This document shows positions 56,776 through 64,000 of a DNA stretch of 64,000 nucleotides, one piece after another. The notes beneath the pieces are model-generated. The model saw only the letters and a program-made list of their open reading frames with translations. It ran no database searches and was not told where the DNA came from. A program made the position numbers and the translations under genes. The stretch spans positions 620,001 to 684,000 of the forward strand of contig JAKZHN010000018.1 of the NCBI GenBank assembly GCA_037179335.1, read 5' to 3'. Source of the DNA: Cyclaneusma minus (taxonomy: Eukaryota; Ascomycota; Leotiomycetes; Marthamycetales; Marthamycetaceae). The stretch's first letter is position 1, and each line of letters starts with the position of its first letter.

Positions 56776-57414
56776 TCAACCAACCATCCCTTTCTCAATC
56801 CCCTCTCCACCCTCGAGTTTCTCTTTCTCAACATCCAATGCCTCGAGCACATCGGCATCTAGCTCTTGCATAACCTCGAGGACAAGCAGCAGCGACTCCA
56901 TGAAGCCGTTGACGGCAACACGCAGCATGCGATTGGTGGTTGCTTTGTAGTGGGTGAGGAGGACAGTCTTCTGCTCATCTTTCTCAGAAGCCCCAGGAGA
57001 GGGGGCAAGAGAGAATGAGCGGTGCACCAAAGGAGACAGCTCGGCGTCGACTTCGAGAGCACGTAGAGCGGTTTCGGCGAGGCGATGGTCGGGCAGCGGG
57101 GTGGAAATTGTTCTGTTAGGCATGTTAGTTATGGAGTTGGGCCCGAGAAGATGGGTCGGTCGGCGAATGACTGCATGTGGAATGTATTGCAGTCATCAGA
57201 TCCCGTCCGGTGGCAAAACAGAAGCCCGTGATTCCATTTCTCGGATACGGCTGAGATCTACGTGACCAACATTCTCGAAGCGCATCGTGAAACGTCGATG
57301 ATGTCGGGGTTCTAGTGGGGGTTGGCTGAGAGATGGCAAAACCTACATAGAACAGGGAAATTCCGGGTCGAATGCAGTTCCGTCTGCGGTGAGGGTTGTT
57401 GTGGTTACGGCCAT
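56776..57414 (-). CDS. pcc1: KEOPS/EKC complex subunit Pcc1
   Basis: Exons 57347-57414 and 56776-57112 are joined by a 234-base intron (GTAGGT...ACAG, phase 2), giving 134 residues. Across the junction the protein reads EFPCSITISTPLPDHRLAET, then ALRALEVDAELSPLVHRSFS, then YKATTNRMLRVAVNGFMESL and LVLEVMQELDADVL. This is the Pcc1 fold, including the NRMLRVAVNGF signature. KEOPS makes the t6A base at position 37 of ANN-decoding tRNAs and also affects telomeres and transcription; Pcc1 is its dimerisation subunit. The short tail after residue 113 is Glu/Lys/Gly-rich and variable. Without splicing, the second exon alone (from 57123) lacks the first beta strand. The gene is divergent from cdc14. 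Confidence 0.9.
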
Positions 57415-58085
57415 CTTGGTTGTTTTCCCGTCAATATCTTGGATTGCCTCATGCATATGAGATTTGTACGCCCAGCAGGGTTGAAGGCAGGGTAGGATCT
57501 GGTGGTGTTTGCCTGAACGTGGGAAATCTTATCAATCCCGTCGGGCTCAATTTCTGGCCGGGGCCCAGGTCGCCGAGCGGGAGGCCCGTTGCCCGGCAAC
57601 CGCGGGAAGGCTAAAGCGAAAGCGAGGGCGAGACCCGATTGGCTGCGAAAAACAACAACAAGCTACGGACCTGCTTAGTTGGGGACATACATCAGAGCTT
57701 CCAACCCTCATCGCAACTTCTGCCATCTCTGATCCGAAGATTGACATCCAAGCCTCTGCTTGTCAACTGGCATCGCACCACTGTCAATCGGCGCCGAGCA
57801 TCTCTACGCAGAGCATCCACTATTCTACTCTGCCAGTCCCATCCCAAGTCTTACCGCTGTTTGCGACTTGATCCATAACAAGACGTCCGCTCCTGTCAAC
57901 CAGCTTGTAGAAGCCCACGGTTCCTGCCTCGCCGCCAACGTTCTTGCGCCGGCTTTGCCATTGAAGCTTCACGACCAAAACAAACTCTCTTTCGGTGAGC
58001 TTGTCGCTGTCGCAGCTCAAGTGGGGCGCCGCATCTCAGCTTGCAAAGGCAACGACGAGCCGCAACGAAGGCAACCAGCACCAGC
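57415..58085. promoter_or_regulatory. divergent promoter between pcc1 and cdc14
   Basis: These 671 bases hold both promoters. The cdc14-proximal half (57690-58080) is pyrimidine-rich with scattered CAATC words, like a leader. The open frames it contains are taken as by-products. Confidence 0.45.
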
Positions 58086-60383
58086 ATGTCTCCTTCCACC
58101 ACCAAGACTACCTTCGGGCAGGTCATCGAATACATTCCTGGTACGTCACGAGATAGCCGTTTCTTTGTTCTCGATCCCCAACATCCATTGCTTCCTCACC
58201 GCGGCCGCAAATTCTCCAGCGCAGTGCTGTCGAGGACAAAGACACATTACCACCGTCGCATTTCTTAGCTGTATTCATTACCATGGAGTGGCAAGACGAG
58301 TCGACCGGATCCGTGGTCGTTTCCGAATGGCTTGATGTCCCCAGTCCTCACTCTCCTGCTGTTATGCACCGATATATTTCTGCAGTCGCTCGAGATTTCT
58401 GGTCAACAATTCATCCTACTACACCGCCGCTGCCGTCATCGCCGCTTTCTATAGCGCCTCCGCATATGCCTGACACTTGGCTAATATACGTCCCAGAGCG
58501 ACTCTATCTAGCTTCGTACACCAGCCCTCCCGATGCCTCGACCGTTTTCCCCTTCGATGGCCCCAAGGTCAGGTCACCAAGCAAGCGGTCTGCCAGAGCT
58601 CACGATGGTCCTGCTGCGGTAGATGGAGGCAAGGAACGGGCCGCTCCTTATTATTTCACCATTGATGATCAGCTGCTGTACAACGCTTTTCACCATGACT
58701 TCGGCCCATTGCACATTGGACACTTGTATCGATTCGCAGTCATGTTCCATGATATCCTGAGTGCGCCGGAGAACAAGGGAAGGCCAGTTGTGTTCTGGAG
58801 TCGAGCAGATGCGCGCAGTATGTATACCTGTGGCGATTTTGATATCGAGGTCTGTAGCTGACAATGGAATTCTAGGCCGAGCAAATGCTTCTTGCATGTT
58901 GGCTTGCTACATGGTCCTCATCCAGTCTTGGGCACCCCATCTGGCTCTCGCACCCATCGCCCAAGCCGATCCTCCTCTGATGCCCTTCCGAGACGCCGGC
59001 TACAGCCAAGCAGATTACGGTATCACTATTCAGGATGTGGTCTACGGAGTATGGAGAGCAAAGGAAGAGGGTTTCTGCGACCTGAATGGCTTCGAGTTGG
59101 AAGAATATGAGAGATACGAGCGGGTGGACCAGGGCGACTTCAACTGGCTTACTCCTCACTTCCTGGCCTTCGCATCTCCCCAACACACCCCAACTGCCGT
59201 TATCGACCCGTCATCTCCATCATGGGCAACCTTGCCTACAACCCTCAAGGCTGTTGACGCTCATCCTACGCTCCCTACCCCGTTCAAGAACGTCCTCAAA
59301 CATTTCTCCCAGCGCAACATCGGTCTTGTTGTCCGCCTCAACAGCGAACTTTACTCTCCCTCCTACTTCGAGGCCCTTGGAATCAAACACATCGATATGA
59401 TCTTTGATGATGGCACCTGTCCTCCTCTCTCTATGGTCCGCAGGTTCCTCACAATGGCACACGAGATGATCACTAAGCAAAACCGTGGCATTGCCGTCCA
59501 CTGCAAAGCCGGACTTGGCCGAACTGGTTGTTTGATCGGAGCCTACCTGATCTACCGTTATGGATTCACTGCCAACGAGATCATCGCATACATGCGATTC
59601 ATGCGTCCCGGTATGGTTGTAGGCCCCCAGCAGCACTGGCTTCACCTGAACCAAGGCACTTTCCGAAAGTGGTGGGAGCGAGAGCAATGCGAGAAGGAGC
59701 TGCGGGAGAAGATCGAGGCGGAGATGAAAGCCAAGTATGGCACTCACCGACAAGAAAACCCCACCACCCCGCACAAGAACAAGTTCCTGGGAGTTGTGGG
59801 CAGTGCAGTCAGCACACCGCTAAGCAAGCGAACACCTCTGGGCGAGGTCGACAACGAACGAACCTCGATCGGTGTCCAAGAAGACTGCCTCCCAGCACCC
59901 ACTCCCGGCCAGCCCCGAAAAGCTAGCCGCGTAGGCGCAGACCGCCAACACCCATACCCTCGCTCCGGCGCCTCCGCATCCCACCGCAGCGGCGACGACG
60001 CTGTTCTCCAGCGCGAGACCGAGACGATCAACACCAGCCGCCGCTCCGAGAACTACTCCAGCGAAGAAGAGCGCGAGTGGCAACTACGCATGCGCACGCG
60101 CAAAGTCAGCTCAAGGAGTCCAGCCGGCAGAGAAAGCAAGCGCCAAGTCAGCTCCACCACCACCACCGTGTACGAGACGTTTAAGGATGTTGAGAACACG
60201 CAACAGATTGTGCGCGAGAAGAGCACCCGCACGGGCACTCGCAGTGCAAGCGGTAGTGGAAATGGCGCGGCGCTGATTCAGCAGAAGATGAGGGGCAGCG
60301 CGAGTCCGAAGAGGAGTGCGACTGTGGGTGTGAGGAAGGTTAGCAAGGGGACGAGCGGGGAGAGGAAGGTTAGTGGGCTTTGA
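58086..60383 (+). CDS. cdc14: tyrosine/dual-specificity phosphatase Cdc14
   Basis: Exons 58086-58140, 58497-58817 and 58876-60383 give 627 residues. Intron 1 is long (356 bases). The N-terminal DSPn domain runs from FGQVIEYIPERLYLASY to about residue 165, and the catalytic domain follows (about 200-370). The loop HCKAGLGRTG carries catalytic Cys335 and Arg341, and FDDGTCPP supplies the acid loop. GPQQHWLHLNQGTFRKWW completes the core. The tail (about 400-627) is disordered, basic and Ser/Arg-rich with several Ser-Pro and Thr-Pro sites, typical of Cdk-regulated nucleolar release. Cdc14 reverses Cdk phosphorylation at mitotic exit, in cytokinesis and in DNA repair. All key residues are present. 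Confidence 0.96.
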
Positions 60384-61275
60384 GGAGTCTGTCTAGCTTG
60401 ACTTTCGATTCCCGTTTGATACCTTGATACCTTTCCTGGCCTCCTTTACATACGACAGCTTTGCTTCTCGCTTATAGGCTTTTTAACGGATCCTCTTGTT
60501 ACTCGTTGGATTTGGCGGCTCGTGGCATTGGCTTCGCATTCACCATACCGTGTGGAGTTACCGAAACTCCACAACGCTTGCATAGCATAGCATTCATCGG
60601 GATTACTGGCGTTGGGGGACGAGGGGTTTTCATCAAAGGAGCTGGGATGTGTGGGCTCTGATGCCGCTTGCTGTTGTTGAACTTGTTTGTTCCGAGGTCT
60701 CCTATATCTAGGTATAGGAGATCCTGTTTGTTTATTACTGCTAGGGATACTGAGTTTGCTCGTGGAGTTTATGACTTTGTTTGGGAACCTTTGCTGATGG
60801 GCTGTTTCTGGACTTTTCAAGGAGTTGGGGTGTGGGTATCGGGGCGAATACTTCATGTGTCATGACTGATAAGCGGAGAATAAGTTTTATTGTGAGAGGA
60901 GAGATGATCAGATAAATGGACTTGTTTGATATTCTTGAAATTTGGCGAGCTGGAGAGGTTTCGGAGAGTGATGTGCATGTGTGACACTCACTGACTGCTA
61001 GTGCTGCCCGAGTCCTCTTCAAGATCTCAATGAAAGTCAAAGAAAGAAAGGGAAAAAAAGTTTGCCCAAAAATCTGCGACGCCAACCAACCCCTGGATCA
61101 GCCAGATCTAGACCAGACGAACGAATGTTTAACAGCCTACAGCCCACCGCATTGTTTTTTTTGGGGGGGGGGGGATGGACGCCGGACGGCACGGTGGCTA
61201 TTCTTGTCGAGCGGTTGTTCGAAGCCCAAAATATTTTTTAGATACGACTGAAAATCTGGGAGAACATGTGAATAT
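60384..61275. other. 3' region of cdc14 and spacer
   Basis: No gene is seen. A run of G lies near 61165. Confidence 0.35.
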
Positions 61276-61350
61276 ATTAATGACTACTGGGTCGGGGAGG
61301 CGAGAATGACGTGGCTGGGAGATGGGTGGGGATTTGGGAATATGGTATGG
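61276..61350 (-). repeat. fragment of the Pol III-box repeat family (copy a)
   Basis: Read on the minus strand it carries CCCAGCCACGTCATTCTCG and then CTCCCCGACCCAGTAGTC, aligning with the 5' part of the copy at 62985. The A-box is mutated. Confidence 0.45.
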
Positions 61351-61394
61351 TGCGTTTGTGGGTGTGGAGGGGAGGTGACCCCTGGGAGGGGGAG

Positions 61395-61470
61395 GCCCCA
61401 GGCCCCTGGGAGGCCCCTGGGAGGCCCCTGGGAGGCCCCTGGGAGGCCCCTGGGAGGCCCCTGGGAGGGG
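61395..61470 (+). repeat. 11-bp tandem repeat, about seven units
   Basis: The unit is CCTGGGAGGCC, nearly perfect. The array would encode a short periodic peptide in some frames, but no gene contains it. Confidence 0.85.
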
Positions 61471-61734
61471 GGAGGCAGATGCCCGTGAACGGTGAAGCTA
61501 GGTAAGAGTAAGAGATGGCTGGGGGCTGTTTAGGTACTTGGATGCTAAGCTGATGCATGTGGTTGGCGATACTTCTACATAAGGTAGTGACTGACATATG
61601 TATTTTGTTACTTCTACACGGGTAGCTTTTGATCAGCTATGTCCAGGGGCTCCGGATGTCACTTTACTCTGCTTTGGTGAGTGTGGGGAGGCTGGGAAAG
61701 GCTGGGTGGGGGTAGTGTTTGGCAAATGTGCGTA

Positions 61735-61860
61735 GGCTGGTATACTCTAAAATAGTTCGTCTGCTTTAGATCTGGCTGCTCAGGGGCTAGCTTGGCAGAT
61801 TTTTTTGGGCATTCTGCTTTCGGGAATCTTTCAATGGTTTGCCTGTTCGAACGTTCGTGC
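61735..61860 (-). repeat. truncated Pol III-box repeat (tail and B-box region)
   Basis: It shares the tail word AGTTCGTCTG and the stretch CTCAGGGGCTAGCTTGGCAG with tails at 62555-62625 and 63328-63395. A GTTCGAAC word at about 61850 resembles the B-box of longer copies. Confidence 0.4.
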
Positions 61861-62159
61861 TAGGTAGGTGGTATATAATTATATCTGCAAAAATTCGAAA
61901 CAGTGGTGCGGAAATTATATTGATAATTAATTCCTGGCGATTTTGGGAGCGGTTGGCAAACGGTATTACTACTTAGATGAGAAACAATAATCCACCTTTC
62001 CAGCTGCCATTATTGGGTGCCTGCCGTAGAGCCTTATTTTCATGATACGCTCTCATAGGGCTGCATACCTTACCGTTTGCTCCAAGCAGCCGAGCCGTTT
62101 GCTCCCAACACGGGCATAGCATGCCAGTCCAGCCTTTCCCACCTTATCAATCCCAATCT

Positions 62160-62310
62160 CCAATCACCTCCAAGCCATGTCAAAGGGCTCCCCTGGCCCA
62201 GTGGAAAGATTTCACACGTCTTTCATCCATCCTTTCGCATCCCTCCTGCAGCTTCATGCAGCACGAGAGGGCGCGAGTTCGAACACCATCTGACACATGA
62301 ACGTTGCCCC
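62160..62310 (+). repeat. tRNA-like (SINE-type) repeat, copy b
   Basis: The A-box TGGCCCAGTGG at 62194-62204 matches the Pol III consensus. A B-box-like AGTTCGAACAC lies at 62276-62286, 82 bases downstream. The segment CATGTCAAAGGGCTCCCCTG just before the A-box and CACATGAACG after the B-box recur in other copies. Confidence 0.5.
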
Positions 62311-62554
62311 GCATAGCAATTTCGTTTATGCACTCTGCTTTCAGCTTCCTCAGTCGGTTGGCAGCGCCTGCTGGATGTATTTGATACACTCTGCCAGTAT
62401 GTCGCAGCCTTCGGACTCGGTAGAGCTGGGCTGGATGTATAAACGACTGGTTCTACCCACCGTTCCAGTCCTTGCTGACTGTGTCAGGCTTACCACAATC
62501 CCGGGGTGGGCTCTTGGGAGTCAGCAAGGTAGGAGCGGTGCGGGTATGCGATAG
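62311..62554. other. spacer between repeat copies
   Basis: Two GGATGTAT words in similar context (62372 and 62434) suggest a local duplication. No gene is seen. Confidence 0.3.
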
Positions 62555-62875
62555 AGTAGGCTGTTAAACTCAGTCCGTCTGGTTTAGGTCTGGTCACTCA
62601 GGGGTTGGCTTCGCAGATTTTTGGTGATTTGTGCAAATCTCGCAGGATCGAAAAATGGCTGATAGGGCTGCGCGTTCATGTGTCCAGCGGTGTTCGAACC
62701 TCGGTACATAAGCTAGCTGCCTTCTGTACTATATTTTCGTCAAGTGTTTTGGCAAGGTTGCGTAACAAGTAAAGGGCGGGCGGCAGAGACCGGTATGGTA
62801 TTCGAATCCACTGAGCCAGGGGAGCTCTCTTGACATGGCTGGGAGATTTGGCGGGAATTGGGAATGATGTGATAT
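62555..62875 (-). repeat. tRNA-like (SINE-type) repeat, copy c, most complete
   Basis: On the minus strand it contains, in order: the 5' flank CATGTCAAGAGAGCTCCCC, A-box TGGCTCAGTGG (62818-62808), B-box-like AGGTTCGAACACC (about 62700-62688), GAACGCGCAGCCCTAT, and the tail CTGCGAAGCCAACCCCTGAG ending near 62555. Confidence 0.5.
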
Positions 62876-62984
62876 AGTGCTGGGACCTGGAGCCTGGGAG
62901 GTGGAAGTAAACGACTAGGCGACTGTAAGGGCGTTTGCTGCTAGCACCTTTTGCTATTTGCCCACTTCCCTCTCCCTCCCAAAT

Positions 62985-63215
62985 AGCACCTTACCACATA
63001 TTCCCAAACCGCCAATTTTCCTCAGCCATGTCAAGTGGGCTCCCCTGGCCCAGTAGTCCGCTCCCCTTGTTCCTTGCCTGCCCGTCGTTAGGTTCCAACC
63101 ACTTTAGCAATTGCTGGTGCAAAAGTGGGGAGGGCAGTGGGGAAGGCAGTCGCGAAAGCTCAGGGGTTCGAATGCCGCTTGGCACGTGAACGCGCAGCCC
63201 TATACTAGCCTGTCC
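62985..63215 (+). repeat. tRNA-like (SINE-type) repeat, copy d
   Basis: A-box TGGCCCAGTAG lies at 63046-63056 and B-box-like GGTTCGAATGCC at 63165-63176. It is followed by GTGAACGCGCAGCCCTAT, shared with copy c. Confidence 0.5.
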
Positions 63216-63327
63216 CATGTGCGAAGTTTGCCGCAGTGGGATATCGTTGCTACTCGCCGCTGTTGAGCGGGAGGTTTGTAGCAGAGCGTTGCGCGGCTGA
63301 AGGACGTATGCGTGCAGATATGCGTAG

Positions 63328-63395
63328 GCTGCTAAACTCAGTTCGTCTGGTTCAGAGCTGGGAGTCCTGGGGTTGGCTTCGCAGATGTTTTGCGA
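63328..63395 (-). repeat. tail fragment of the Pol III-box repeat family
   Basis: It matches the tails of the other copies (CTCAGTTCGTCTGGTTCAG, GGGGTTGGCTTCGCAGAT). It is followed on the plus strand by a T run and a G-rich stretch (63405-63450). Confidence 0.45.
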
Positions 63396-64000
63396 ATTTT
63401 GCGATTTTTTTTTGGGGGCGTGGGGGGGAGAAGGGGATCGGCGGGGGTTTGGGACAAGCAGGTGTGTATGAAGCGGGAAGTGGGAGAAAGAGACGGTGGT
63501 GGGCTCCATAAGCTTTGTTTTGTTGCACGCCGATGAGTATGCGCGGGGCTTGCGCAGAGGTTGTGAAGGGCTTCTTTTCTTCAGGGGCTGGCGCTCAGGG
63601 GATCTCCAAATAGTGCGGAACCGAGACTATTCACATATCTTGAGCAAGGCGAAAAGATATTCCCAAAAAGAACGGGCTGGTGAGAAGGAACCAGGAAAGG
63701 GCATTTTAAAAGCCCCAAGATCGCCGGAAACGGATAAGGTTTGGTGAAGTAGTGCGGAAAAGAAGTATGGGTAGCAAGGGTAGGCCAGAAGGGAGGGATC
63801 GAGGTGGAGGGAGGGGGCCGGCCGGTCGATGTGCAACAAAACGCCTCGAGAAAAGAAGCGAGGCACCTGATTGGACAAGAGACTTACCGGCTAAGTTGGT
63901 GTGAATTTTTATAAAAGTTTTGGAAGCGACAGGTGTTTTTGACTACGACAGGTGTTTCTGGCTACGACAGAAACTCAGCTGTCGGCAAGCAGGCTATTCT
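63396..64000. other. spacer at the window edge
   Basis: No gene is seen. A short direct repeat (CTACGACAG, near 63942 and 63963) lies near the end. Confidence 0.35.

Overview
The window is nuclear DNA of a filamentous ascomycete (Pezizomycotina). The support is short introns (45 to about 350 bases) with fungal donor, branch and acceptor signals, widely spaced genes on both strands, recognisable fungal housekeeping genes, and AT-rich tracts that look like transposons eroded by repeat-induced point mutation (RIP). The class cannot be fixed from the sequence; a TE-rich Dothideomycete or Leotiomycete would fit. There is one assembly gap (47309-47643), bordered by suspicious homopolymers.

Layout. 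1-3.6 kb: two diverged copies of an unrecognised gene. 4.4-4.6 kb: a small Tc1/mariner-type MITE. 5.2-10.4 kb: a RIP-degraded transposon with duplicated end segments. 10.4-13.4 kb: gene-poor, with a tandem repeat. 13.4-15.2 kb: a three-RRM RNA-binding protein (Csx1 type). 15.6-22.4 kb: nearly 7 kb of layered degenerate repeats sharing the words CGAAGTTGC and CGAAGCTG. 24.8-27.1 kb: a tandem gene pair whose second member looks broken. 27.5-36.8 kb is the gene-dense core: a Laa2/aftiphilin-like adaptor accessory protein facing nucleoporin Nsp1, then the mitochondrial F1-ATPase inhibitor facing a 14-3-3 protein. 37-40 kb: three copies of a divergent promoter-like module with no convincing coding partner. 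40.4-46.3 kb: a Crt10-like WD40 protein with a second copy of the MITE family in its first intron, and a GST fused to an AsaB/CmcJ-type oxygenase-like domain. 51.5-53.7 kb: a NUC-1/Pho4-type bHLH regulator. 54.9-55.8 kb: an AT-rich element with perfect 19-bp inverted ends. 56.8-60.4 kb: KEOPS subunit Pcc1 facing the phosphatase Cdc14. 61.3-63.4 kb: a repeat family with tRNA-like internal Pol III promoter boxes.

The recognised genes do not form one pathway. They are core functions (nuclear transport, vesicle coats, signalling, tRNA modification, mitotic exit, mitochondrial energetics, phosphate control, RNA fate). The accessory content lies in the repeats, the transposon remnants, the two duplicated gene pairs and the GST-AsaB fusion. 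The fusion is the most unusual protein here, and the CGAAGTTGC repeat domain is the largest unexplained structure.
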